A stretch of 64,000 nt of DNA from Cellulomonas sp. KH9 (GTDB lineage: Bacteria > Actinomycetota > Actinomycetes > Actinomycetales > Cellulomonadaceae), in assembly GCF_900114185.1 (NCBI RefSeq), contig NZ_FOSE01000001.1:707749-771748 (forward strand), written 5' to 3'. Under the pieces are notes generated by a model. The model did not search any database. It was not told where the DNA came from and saw only the letters and a program-made list of their open reading frames with translations. The position numbers and the translations under genes are program-made. Shown in pieces: positions 1 through 6,944 of the stretch. Within the stretch, counting starts at the first letter, position 1. Each line of letters starts with the position of its first letter.

Positions 1-64
1 CGTCGTGGTCGTGCGCGTGCTGCTGGGCGGGCTCCGCGTGGGTCCGGTGGTGGTCGGCGTGCAC
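1..64 (-). CDS. 5' end of a His-rich protein, probably a class I SAM-dependent methyltransferase (partial)
   Basis: Only the first 21 codons lie in the window; the gene runs off the left edge. On the minus strand a GTG at 64-62 follows AAGGAG (76-71) with a 6-base gap, a strong ribosome binding site. Seven of the 21 visible residues are His. The gene lies 71 bases downstream of the oxidoreductase gene in the same direction, so the two are probably co-transcribed. In related actinobacteria an XRE-cupin regulator and this type of oxidoreductase are often followed by a methyltransferase with a His-rich N-terminus. That is the basis of the call: the site is seen, the function is inferred from context. 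Confidence 0.45.
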   Translation of the reverse strand, partial: MHADHHRTHAEPAQQHAHDHD

Positions 65-135
65 GGGCGTCTCCTTCGGTCGACCTCACCGCGGGGTGAG
101 GGAACGGGTGGGGGAACGGGTGGGGGCGGGAGGGG

Positions 136-1113
136 TCAGGCGCGGGCCGCGGCCACGTCGGCCGCCACGAGGGACGCGTTCACGTGGGCGCCGGCCAGCG
201 AGCCGGCCGCGATGCTCGACGGCAGCGCGTGCTGCGGGCCGGTGACGTTGCCCGCCGCCCAGACGCCCGGCACGGACGTGGCCCCGGTCGGGTCCACCGT
301 CACGGCGCGGCCGACGTCCTCGCCCAGCATCTCGAGCGCGGTCGTCGCCAGTCCCAGCCCGTCGACGACCGTGCCGTCGAGCACGGCCCGCGAGCCGACG
401 AAGACGGCGTCGCACGGCACGACCTGCCCGTCGGCGAGGACCAGGCCCGTGAGGGCGTCCTGCTCCACCCGGACCCCGGTGACCCGCCCGGGGACGACGC
501 GCACCTCGCGCGCCGCGAGGTCGGCCCACTCGTCGGTGCCCGGCTGGAACGCGCCGTTCGGCAGGAGCGTGACGTCGGCGCTGAGCTGGCGGACCAGCAG
601 CGCGAGGTGCACCGCGCGCGGCCCGGTCGCCAGGACGGCGAGCGCGCGGTCCCGCACCTCCCAGCCGTGGCAGTACGGGCAGTGCAGGGCGTCCCGGCCC
701 CAGCGCGCGGGGAGGCCGGGCACGTCGGGCAGCTCGTCGCGCATCCCGGTGGTGACGACGAGGCGCCGCGCGCGGTGCGTGACACCGTCGGCGGTGTCGA
801 CCTCGAAGGCGGGCTCGCCGGGACCCACCGTCCCCGTGCCCACGGCGCGTGCCGCGACGACGCGCCCGGTGACGAGCTCGACCCCGTAGCGGGCGACCTC
901 CTCGCGGGCGGTCGCGAGCAGCTCGGCCGGCGGGGTGCCGTCGCGGGTGAGCAGGTTGTGCGCGTGCGGGGAGGTCGCGTTGCGGGGCTCGCCCGCGTCG
1001 ACCACGCGGACGGTGCGGCGGGAGCGACCCAGGCTCATGGCGGCGGCGAGCCCGGCGGCGCCGCCCCCGACGACGAGGACGTCGACGGGGTGGGGTGCTC
1101 GGGTGGTCGGCAT
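136..1113 (-). CDS. FAD/NAD(P)-dependent oxidoreductase, thioredoxin reductase-like
   Basis: A 325-residue soluble flavoprotein. A dinucleotide-binding motif GGGAAG lies at residues 16-21, a CPYCHGWE block at about 145-152, and an FAD-closing region GVWAAGNV near residue 290, as in the thioredoxin reductase-like family of actinobacteria. The CxxC pair could be redox active; the substrate is unknown. An upstream in-frame start would add 19 residues, but they precede the conserved fold, so the ATG at 1113 is chosen. The gene is divergent from the XRE regulator across a 47-base gap and is followed in the same direction by the partial methyltransferase gene, so regulation by that XRE protein is likely. 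Confidence 0.85.
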   Translation of the reverse strand: MPTTRAPHPVDVLVVGGGAAGLAAAMSLGRSRRTVRVVDAGEPRNATSPHAHNLLTRDGTPPAELLATAREEVARYGVELVTGRVVAARAVGTGTVGPGEPAFEVDTADGVTHRARRLVVTTGMRDELPDVPGLPARWGRDALHCPYCHGWEVRDRALAVLATGPRAVHLALLVRQLSADVTLLPNGAFQPGTDEWADLAAREVRVVPGRVTGVRVEQDALTGLVLADGQVVPCDAVFVGSRAVLDGTVVDGLGLATTALEMLGEDVGRAVTVDPTGATSVPGVWAAGNVTGPQHALPSSIAAGSLAGAHVNASLVAADVAAARA

Positions 1114-1154
1114 GGCACGAGCGTGCGCCCGGGGGTGCTGCCTTGACAAGCGTG

Positions 1155-1171
1155 TTTGCCATGACGGCAAA
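1155..1171. promoter_or_regulatory. inverted repeat over the start of the XRE gene, candidate operator
   Basis: TTTGCC-ATGAC-GGCAAA is a perfect 6-base inverted repeat with a 5-base spacer. It overlaps the ATG at 1161 of the XRE gene. A TTGACA hexamer at 1143-1148 lies just upstream. If it is a plus-strand -35 element, the -10 would fall near 1166-1171 and transcription would begin near the in-frame GTG at 1179, making a leaderless message. Autoregulation by the XRE protein, with control of the divergent oxidoreductase gene, is inferred. Confidence 0.45.
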
Positions 1172-1763
1172 TGGGTCCGTGGACGACCTGGACGCGGTGC
1201 TCGGCACGCTCGGACCCCGGCTGCGGGCGCTGCGCGAGCAGCGCGGGGCCACGCTGGCGGACGTCGCCGCTGCCACCGGCATCTCCGTCAGCACGCTGTC
1301 GCGCCTGGAGTCCGGGCTGCGCCGCCCCGCGCTGGAGCTGCTGCTGCCGCTCGCGCGGTTCCACGAGGTGACGATCGACGACCTGGTCGACGTGCCGCAC
1401 GGGGACCCGCGGGTCGTCTCGCACCCGACGGTGCGGCACGGCGTCACCTACGTGCCGCTCAGCCGGCGCGCCGAGGGGCCGCGTGCGTACCGCCTGGTCT
1501 ACCCGCCCCGCACGCCCGCGCAGGGCGGTGAGCCGCGCGTGCACGAGGGGTACGAGTGGCTCTACGTCCTGCACGGCACCCTGCGCCTGGTGCTGGGCGG
1601 CCGTGAGCTCGACCTCGTCCCCGGCGAGGCGGCGGAGTTCGACACGCGCGTGCCGCACTGGCTCGGCAACGTCACGGACGAGCCGGTCGAGGTCCTGGCC
1701 CTGTACGGGCCCCAGGGCGAGCGGATGCACGTGCGCGCCCGCCCGCGGCGCCGCGAGACCTGA
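1161..1763 (+). CDS. XRE-family regulator with C-terminal cupin domain
   Basis: A 200-residue regulator. The helix-turn-helix covers roughly residues 14-68, with the recognition segment around VSTLSRLESG, and a cupin domain fills the C-terminal half with the usual HEGYEWLYVLHG and PHWLGN blocks. Such proteins sense a small ligand through the cupin and repress neighbouring genes. The start is uncertain: the ATG at 1161 lies inside an inverted repeat, and the GTG at 1179 is the alternative if the message is leaderless. It is divergent from the oxidoreductase gene and ends 21 bases before the convergent AEC gene. Confidence 0.85.
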   Translation: MTANGSVDDLDAVLGTLGPRLRALREQRGATLADVAAATGISVSTLSRLESGLRRPALELLLPLARFHEVTIDDLVDVPHGDPRVVSHPTVRHGVTYVPLSRRAEGPRAYRLVYPPRTPAQGGEPRVHEGYEWLYVLHGTLRLVLGGRELDLVPGEAAEFDTRVPHWLGNVTDEPVEVLALYGPQGERMHVRARPRRRET

Positions 1764-1784
1764 GCGCCCGGCGGTGCCGCGTCG

Positions 1785-2771
1785 TCACCCCAGCGCGGCG
1801 GCGACCACCAGCAGCACGGGCACGCACAGCACGGTGGTGGCCAGGCCGGTGTCCCGGGCCAGCGCCTCACCGCGGCGGTACTGCATCGCGTAGACCAGCA
1901 CGTTCTGCGCGGTGGGCAGCGCGGCCATCGCGACCACGGCGAGCAGGGCCTGGGCGGGCAGCCCGAGGGCCGTCCCGACGCCCCAGGTGAGCACCGGGTG
2001 CACGACCGACCGCAGCCCGACGGCCAGGGCCAGGTCGCGGCGCGGTGCGGCGTCCGCGGTGGTGCGCGGGGCGGCGAGCGACATGCCGAACGTGATCAGC
2101 GCGAGCGGTGCGGCCGCGGCGCCGACGAGCGCGAACGGCTGCAGCACGACCTCCGGCACCGACCACGGCAGCGCCGCGAGGACGAGCCCGGTGAGGGTCC
2201 CGACGATGATCGGGTTGCTCAGCGTGCGGCGCGCCACCGCGGCCACCCGCATCCCGACCGGGGCGGGGGCGCGGCGCCCGGCCGGCCCCGCGCCGACGTC
2301 GTCCGGCCCGGTGGCGTCGAGCGGCGGCGCGGGGCGGGCGTCGAGGACCGCGAACGCCACGGGGGCCAGGACGAGGAGCTGGAAGAGCAGCGTGGGCACG
2401 ACGGCGACGGGGTCGTCGAGCAGGTACACGGCGAGCGGCAGGCCGATGTTCCCGGCGTTGACGTAGGACGAGGCGAGGGTGCCGACGGTGACGTCGGCGG
2501 CGGGCCGGTGCCACGCGACCCGCAGGACGAGGACGGCGACCAGCGCGACGAGCGCCGTGGAGGTCCAGGTGACGACGGCGGCGCGGGACACCAGCAGGTG
2601 CAGGTCGGCGTGGGCGACCGTCGACAGGAGCAGCGCGGGTGCGGCGACGGCGAACACGACGCGGGCGAGCACGGGGGCGGCCCGGTCCCCGAGCACGCGC
2701 CACCGGCCGAGCAGCCACCCGAGCGCGACGACCGCGCCCATGGTGCCCAGGGCGGCGAGGACGGCGCTCAC
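1785..2771 (-). CDS. AEC-family (auxin efflux carrier type) membrane transporter
   Basis: A 328-residue integral membrane protein with about ten hydrophobic segments in two halves, separated by a hydrophilic loop of Pro, Ala and Asp around residues 150-175. This is the layout of the AEC/PF03547 family of carboxylate and related permeases. The first transmembrane segment begins directly at the GTG at 2771. The open frame continues upstream, but that part is Arg/Ala-rich, unlike the family, so the start is set here. The segment around NAGNIGLPLAVYLL is typical. The substrate cannot be told from sequence. It converges with the XRE gene and is divergent from the SDR operon. Confidence 0.85.
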   Translation of the reverse strand: MSAVLAALGTMGAVVALGWLLGRWRVLGDRAAPVLARVVFAVAAPALLLSTVAHADLHLLVSRAAVVTWTSTALVALVAVLVLRVAWHRPAADVTVGTLASSYVNAGNIGLPLAVYLLDDPVAVVPTLLFQLLVLAPVAFAVLDARPAPPLDATGPDDVGAGPAGRRAPAPVGMRVAAVARRTLSNPIIVGTLTGLVLAALPWSVPEVVLQPFALVGAAAAPLALITFGMSLAAPRTTADAAPRRDLALAVGLRSVVHPVLTWGVGTALGLPAQALLAVVAMAALPTAQNVLVYAMQYRRGEALARDTGLATTVLCVPVLLVVAAALG

Positions 2772-2880
2772 GGGCGGGCCCGGCGTGCGGCCGTCGCCGG
2801 GCGGACCGTCGCCGGGCGTGGCGGGGCGTCGGGGGGCGTCCGGGGCACGCGACGATCCTCGCACGCACACCCACGACGTA

Positions 2881-2894
2881 GGAAAGCGCTTGCC
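2881..2894. promoter_or_regulatory. LacI-type operator upstream of the SDR/FAD operon
   Basis: GGAAAGCGCTTGCC is a near-perfect palindrome centred on CG; its core AAGCGCTT is exact. It matches the general LacI/GalR operator form and lies about 170 bases before the SDR start and about 110 bases before the AEC start. Sites with the same GAAAGCG half occur at 12332-12345 and 15090-15103. Confidence 0.6.
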
Positions 2895-3061
2895 CTCCGT
2901 GCGTGCGACGTGCGACGATCCCCGCGTCGGCCCGACGCCCGCCGCCGCGGGCCCGGCCCGGAGCCGTCGTCGGGCTCCCCGGCACGCACCACCCCGCCGC
3001 ACCGGCGCGCCGGGACCGCGCCCGCGCGCCCGCCACCGGTGCACGACCCAGGAGGGCACCG

Positions 3062-3856
3062 ATGCCGCCCGTCGCGCTCGTCACCGGAGGAAACCGCGGG
3101 ATCGGGCTCGGCATCAGCCGTCGCCTGGTCGCGGACGGGTTCGCCGTCTCGATCCTGGCCACGCGCGAGGAGCCCACCGACGTGCTGACCGAGCTGCGCG
3201 AGGCCGCCGGCGACCCGGCGCTCGTCCGGTACGTCCGCGGGTCCGTCGCCGACCTCGACGACCACCGCCGCTACGTCGCCGACGCCGTCGACGCGTGGGG
3301 TCGCCTCGACCTGCTCGTCAACAACGCCGGCGTCGCCCCGACCGTCCGCGCCGACCTGCTCGACGCGACGCCCGACTCGTTCGACCGGGTGCTGGGCATC
3401 AACCTGCGCGGCCCGTACTTCCTCACCCAGGAGTTCGCACGGCGCGTGATCGAGCTGCGCGGCCCGCTCGACGCGCTGCCCGAGCCGCCCGCGGGACCCG
3501 TCGCGACGGTCGTCAACGTCTCCTCGATCTCGGCGACGACCGTCTCGACGAACCGCGGCGACTACTGCGTCTCCAAGGCCGGGGTCGCGATGGCCACGCA
3601 GCTGTGGGCCGTGCGCCTGGCGCCCGAGGGGATCGTCGTCCACGAGGTGCGGCCGGGCGTGATCGCGACCGACATGACCGCGGGGGTCACCGAGAGGTAC
3701 GACGCGCTGATCGCGCAGGGCCTCGCACCGGTCAACCGGTGGGGCCGGCCCGCCGACGTCGCGGGCGCCGTCGCGCTCCTCGCGTCCGGGCAGACGCCGT
3801 ACTCGACCGGCGAGGTCTTCCACGTCGACGGCGGCATGCACGTCCCGGTCCTGTGA
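3062..3856 (+). CDS. short-chain dehydrogenase/reductase (3-ketoacyl-ACP reductase-like)
   Basis: A 264-residue classical SDR. The cofactor motif TGGNRGIG is at residues 8-15, NNAG near residue 87, and the catalytic Tyr168 and Lys172 fall in YCVSK after VNVSS. The start ATG at 3062 is preceded by AGGAGGG, which rules out the longer upstream frame. Although it resembles FabG, its place in a LacI-operator-controlled pair with an FAD-binding protein suggests a sugar or polyol substrate rather than fatty acid synthesis. The FAD gene begins 20 bases after the stop, so the two form an operon. Confidence 0.85.
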   Translation: MPPVALVTGGNRGIGLGISRRLVADGFAVSILATREEPTDVLTELREAAGDPALVRYVRGSVADLDDHRRYVADAVDAWGRLDLLVNNAGVAPTVRADLLDATPDSFDRVLGINLRGPYFLTQEFARRVIELRGPLDALPEPPAGPVATVVNVSSISATTVSTNRGDYCVSKAGVAMATQLWAVRLAPEGIVVHEVRPGVIATDMTAGVTERYDALIAQGLAPVNRWGRPADVAGAVALLASGQTPYSTGEVFHVDGGMHVPVL

Positions 3857-3876
3857 CGCACGGAGGCGACGACCTG

Positions 3877-6036
3877 ATGAGCACCGACCACACCCGCGGC
3901 CCCGAGCACCCGCGCACCCCGCACGACCCGCGACCCCTGCGCGTCGCGGGCCACGACGTCCCCGTCGTCACGGCCACCACGGTCGTCGTCGGCACCGGCT
4001 CGGCCGGGTACTGCGCGGCCGCGCGCCTCGTGCAGCTCGGCCACGACGACGTCGTCATGGTCGCCGACAAGATCCACGCGGGCGCGTCGCGCAACGCGGG
4101 GTCGGACAAGCAGACGTACTACAAGCTCACGCTCTCCGGCGGCGACGACGACTCGGTGCACGAGATGGCGCGGACGCTGTTCAGCGGGGGCGCGATGGAC
4201 GGTGACGTCGCGCTGGCCGAGGCCGCGCTGTCGGCGCGCGGGTTCCTGCACCTGGTCGACCTCGGGGTGCCGTTCCCGCAGAACCGCTTCGGGGAGTTCA
4301 TCGGCTACAAGACCGACCACGACCCGCGCCGCCGCGCCACGTCGGTCGGCCCGTACACGAGCCGGACCATGGTCGAGAAGCTCGAGGCGAAGGTCCGCGC
4401 GGACGGCACGCGCGTGCTGGACGAGTGCCGGGTCGTCGACGTCGTCACGGTGCCCGACCCCGACGCCGGGCCCGGTGCGCGCCGGGTCGCGGGCCTGCTC
4501 GTCCTGCGCACCGACGTGCCGCACGACGGCGCCGCGAGCCCGTGGCTGCTGCTGCGCTGCACCAACCTCGTCTACGCGACGGGCGGCCCGGCGGGGATGT
4601 ACGCCACGCGCGTGTTCCCGCACGGGCAGTGGGGCGCCTCCGGTGCGGCGTACCGCGCGGGCGTGCACGGCAGGAACCTCACCGAGTGGCAGTTCGGGCT
4701 CGCGTCGACCAGGCCGCGGTGGAACGTCTCCGGCTCCTACATGCAGGTGGTGCCGCGCTTCGTGTCCACCGACGCGGACGGCGGCGACGAGCGCGAGTTC
4801 CTCACCGAGGCGGTCCCGGACTACGGCCGGCTGCTCACGCTCGTGTTCCTCAAGGGCTACCAGTGGCCGTTCGACATCCGCAAGGCGCGCGACGGGTCGT
4901 CGCTGATCGACCTGCTGGTGCACCGCGAGACGGTCCTGCGCGGGCGGCGGGTCTTCCTCGACTTCCGCCGCAACCCCGTCCGCGACGACTTCGACGCCAC
5001 CGCGATGAGCCCCGAGGCCCACCGGTACCTGGAGCAGGCCGGCGTCCTGGGCGGCACGCCGATCGAGCGGCTGCGCCGCATGAACGAGCCCGCGTACCGC
5101 TTCTACCTGGACCGCAACCCGCGCGTGGACCTGGAGCAGGACCTGCTCGAGGTGGACGTCTGCGCGCAGCACAACAACGGCGGCCTGGTGGTCGACGCCT
5201 GGTGGCGGTCCAACGTCGCGGGTCTGTTCCCGGTGGGGGAGGCGGCCGGCGCCCACGGCGTCTACCGCCCGGGCGGCGCGGCGCTCAACAGCGGGCAGGT
5301 CGGCGCGACGCGCGCGGCGCAGTACATCGCGGCCCGGCGCGGCCACGCCCCGCTCGACGACGCCGCGTTCGCCGCCGCGGCCGGGCCGGTGCTCGCGGGA
5401 GCGCTCGACCTCACGGCCCGCGCGACCGGACGGGCGGCGGCCGGCGTACCCGACAACACCGGCGACCTGCTGCGTGCCGTGCAGGAGCTGATGAGCCGCC
5501 AGGCCGGGCCGGTGCGCTCGGACGCCTCGGTCCGCGACGCGCTGGAGCAGGTGCACGCGTGGCTCGGCGGGTACGACGACCTCGTCACGGCCGACGCGGG
5601 GTCCCGGCGGGCGGTGAACCGCACCTTCCTCGTCCGCGACGTGCTGACCAGCGCGTACGTGTACCTCTCGGCGATGGCGGACTACCTGGCGCACGGCGGG
5701 CGGTCCCGGGGGTCCGTGCTGTACACCGACCCCGACGGGCAGCTGCCGGCGGCAGGGCCGGACGACGACCCGCTGGACCTGCCGGACGTGTACCGGTTCC
5801 GCCTCGACGCGGGCGCCCTCGACGACGAGGTCCAGGAGGCGGCGTGGGTGCCGCCCGGTGGGGCGCCTCCCGTCACCGACGACGGCCGGGCCTTCGCGCC
5901 GGTCGTGCCGCGCGCCGCCGACGACCCCGCAGGGCTGCCCGTCTTCCGGTGGCGACCGCGGCGTCCCGTGCCGGAGGACGACGACTTCTTCGAGAACGTC
6001 TGGCGGGAGTTCCGCGAGCACGGCAACGTGCCCTGA
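3877..6036 (+). CDS. FAD-binding oxidoreductase, fumarate reductase/succinate dehydrogenase flavoprotein-like
   Basis: A 719-residue protein with a Rossmann motif GTGSAG at residues 39-44 and a C-terminal FAD-closing block, GLFPVGEAAGAHG, near residue 450, followed by about 250 further residues. A conserved stretch around residues 70-85 (SRNAGSDKQTYYK) replaces the Arg/His active-site pattern of true fumarate reductases. There is no signal peptide or membrane segment, so it probably acts in the cytoplasm and passes electrons to an unknown acceptor. GGAGG at 3862-3866 precedes the ATG. It is paired with an SDR behind a LacI-type operator, so oxidation of a carbohydrate-derived compound is the best guess. 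The substrate is not known to me. Confidence 0.8.
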   Translation: MSTDHTRGPEHPRTPHDPRPLRVAGHDVPVVTATTVVVGTGSAGYCAAARLVQLGHDDVVMVADKIHAGASRNAGSDKQTYYKLTLSGGDDDSVHEMARTLFSGGAMDGDVALAEAALSARGFLHLVDLGVPFPQNRFGEFIGYKTDHDPRRRATSVGPYTSRTMVEKLEAKVRADGTRVLDECRVVDVVTVPDPDAGPGARRVAGLLVLRTDVPHDGAASPWLLLRCTNLVYATGGPAGMYATRVFPHGQWGASGAAYRAGVHGRNLTEWQFGLASTRPRWNVSGSYMQVVPRFVSTDADGGDEREFLTEAVPDYGRLLTLVFLKGYQWPFDIRKARDGSSLIDLLVHRETVLRGRRVFLDFRRNPVRDDFDATAMSPEAHRYLEQAGVLGGTPIERLRRMNEPAYRFYLDRNPRVDLEQDLLEVDVCAQHNNGGLVVDAWWRSNVAGLFPVGEAAGAHGVYRPGGAALNSGQVGATRAAQYIAARRGHAPLDDAAFAAAAGPVLAGALDLTARATGRAAAGVPDNTGDLLRAVQELMSRQAGPVRSDASVRDALEQVHAWLGGYDDLVTADAGSRRAVNRTFLVRDVLTSAYVYLSAMADYLAHGGRSRGSVLYTDPDGQLPAAGPDDDPLDLPDVYRFRLDAGALDDEVQEAAWVPPGGAPPVTDDGRAFAPVVPRAADDPAGLPVFRWRPRRPVPEDDDFFENVWREFREHGNVP

Positions 6037-6055
6037 CCGGTCGCCGGGCGTCCGT

Positions 6056-6193
6056 GGTGTGCAGGACGCCCGTGGCAACCTCGAGCTGGTGGGCCGGGCG
6101 TTCGACGAGGCCACGCTGCTGGGGCTCGCGTACGACGTCGAGCAGAGCACGCGGGCCCGCACGTCGCCCGCGCTGTACGGGCCGCTGCCCTGA
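6056..6193 (+). pseudogene. C-terminal remnant of an amidase-like protein
   Basis: After the FAD gene stop, a different reading frame carries about 45 residues ending in a stop, including LELVGRAFDEATLLGLAY and then an EQ-T-R-P pattern. This closely resembles the extreme C-terminus of amidase-signature enzymes (typically VGRPFDEATLL-LAYAYEQAT). No start codon, no ribosome binding site and none of the catalytic Ser-Ser-Lys region are present. I read it as the tail of a deleted amidase gene that once followed the FAD gene. The resemblance is from memory of the family, not from a search. Confidence 0.5.
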
Positions 6194-6223
6194 GCCACCG
6201 CGGGTCCCCGGACCCGCCGCGCA

Positions 6224-6261
6224 CGACGACCCCCGTCCGGGCACCCGGGCGGGGGTCGTCG
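6224..6261 (+). terminator. strong hairpin terminator after the SDR/FAD operon
   Basis: An 18-base arm (6224-6241) pairs with 6244-6261 with one mismatch and a two-base nominal loop. It lies 31 bases after the amidase remnant and before the TPP riboswitch. There is no U-tract, as is common in high-GC actinobacteria. Confidence 0.75.
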
Positions 6262-6389
6262 CCGTCCTCCGTCGGGAGACCTCCGGTCGGGCCCGTGCCC
6301 TCACCAGCCCGGCGCGCTCGCCCGCCGTGTCCGGGTCGCGGACGGGACGGGGCGCTGGCGGGTGGTGAGCGGGTAGCGTGCGGGACGTC

Positions 6390-6468
6390 GTGACACGGGG
6401 TGCCGCATCCGCGGCTGAGATCACACCCGTCGAACCTGATCTAGGTCGCACTAGCGAAGGGATGTCGC
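6390..6468 (+). promoter_or_regulatory. TPP (thiamine pyrophosphate) riboswitch, THI element
   Basis: The conserved aptamer parts appear in order: ACACGGGGTGC (6393-6403), CTGAGA (6415-6420), ACACCCG, ACCTGAT (6434-6440) and GCGAAGGGAT near 6454-6463. The closing P1 helix pairs GTGACAC (6390-6396) with ATGTCGC (6462-6468), with a GU pair and one mismatch at the inner end. It precedes the ABC transporter genes in the same direction, which identifies that transporter as a thiamine or thiamine-precursor importer repressed when TPP is plentiful. Confidence 0.93.
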
Positions 6469-6470
6469 GC

Positions 6471-6557
6471 ATGTCTCCCATGCGTCCGCTGCCGTCTGCC
6501 CTCCTCCCGCACGCCGTGCCCGGTGTGCCCGCCCGGCGAGGTCCCGGGGCCGGCTGA
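6471..6557 (+). CDS. 28-residue ORF starting directly after the TPP riboswitch (possible leader peptide)
   Basis: The ATG at 6471 lies two bases beyond the P1 helix, and AGGGA (6458-6462), inside the 3' side of the aptamer, could serve as its ribosome binding site. The peptide is Pro-rich and has no recognisable domain. It contains two TCT codons, which are rare here. It may be a regulatory leader ORF whose translation is gated by the aptamer, or chance. The rest of the non-genic stretch up to 6743 holds only the hairpin at 6567-6598 and low-complexity GC-rich sequence. Confidence 0.3.
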   Translation: MSPMRPLPSALLPHAVPGVPARRGPGAG

Positions 6558-6566
6558 CCGGCCCAC

Positions 6567-6598
6567 GCCCGGCCCGCGTGACGTGACGCGGGCCCGGC
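6567..6598 (+). terminator. hairpin in the TPP riboswitch leader, possible expression platform
   Basis: GGCCCGCGT (6571-6579) pairs perfectly with ACGCGGGCC (6586-6594) across a six-base loop. After one mismatch three more outer pairs extend the stem. It lies about 100 bases after the aptamer, before the first transporter ORF. It could be the terminator arm or an attenuator; no U-tract follows. Confidence 0.4.
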
Positions 6599-6743
6599 GT
6601 CGTCGTGCTCGACCGACCCCGCCCCCGCGGCGGACGGCCCCGCACGCCTCCGCGCACGTCCCTGCCGCCCGCGTCGTCGTGGCGGGGGTGACGTGCGCCC
6701 GGAGGCGGTGCCGTCATGCCCGCACCGACCACCGGAGACCCCT

Positions 6744-6944
6744 GTGCCCGCAGCCCTCGCCGGTCCGACCCCGGCTGCACCCACCGACACCGACCCGAGC
6801 GTGCACCCGTGGCGGTGGGCGGCCGCCACCTGCGACCACCGGTGGACCGTGCTCCCGGTCACGCACGACGTCCGTGAGGGCGTCGCGCTCGCGGACGAGG
6901 TCGTGACGCCGGCCGGGCCGGGCGACCCGGTGGGCGTCGGATGA
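6744..6944 (+). CDS. 66-residue protein with an ABC-ATPase-like H-loop tail, coupled to the permease gene
   Basis: GTG at 6744 follows GGAGA (6734-6738). The stop TGA (6942-6944) overlaps the permease ATG as ATGA, so the ORF is positioned as a real first cistron. Its C-terminal third reads PVTHDVREGVALADEVV, which matches the H-loop region of NitT/TauT-type ABC ATPases. Walker A, signature and Walker B motifs are absent. It looks like the tail of an old ATPase gene kept as a coupling ORF; the operon has an intact ATPase at its end. A separate function cannot be excluded. Confidence 0.5.
   Translation: MPAALAGPTPAAPTDTDPSVHPWRWAAATCDHRWTVLPVTHDVREGVALADEVVTPAGPGDPVGVG

Noticed and set aside
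5..889. Long plus-strand frames over the oxidoreductase gene
   Set aside because: They are antisense shadows: the minus strand carries a clear flavoprotein with conserved motifs. Arg/Ala/Pro-rich shadow frames of this kind occur across the whole window.
2479..3876. N-terminal extension of the FAD protein through the SDR gene
   Set aside because: The extension is out of frame with the SDR gene, low complexity, and a good ribosome binding site precedes the ATG at 3877.
6523..6906. A 127-residue frame in the thiamine leader
   Set aside because: It has no ribosome binding site, is Arg/Pro-rich without a domain, and overlaps the better-supported coupled ORF at 6744.
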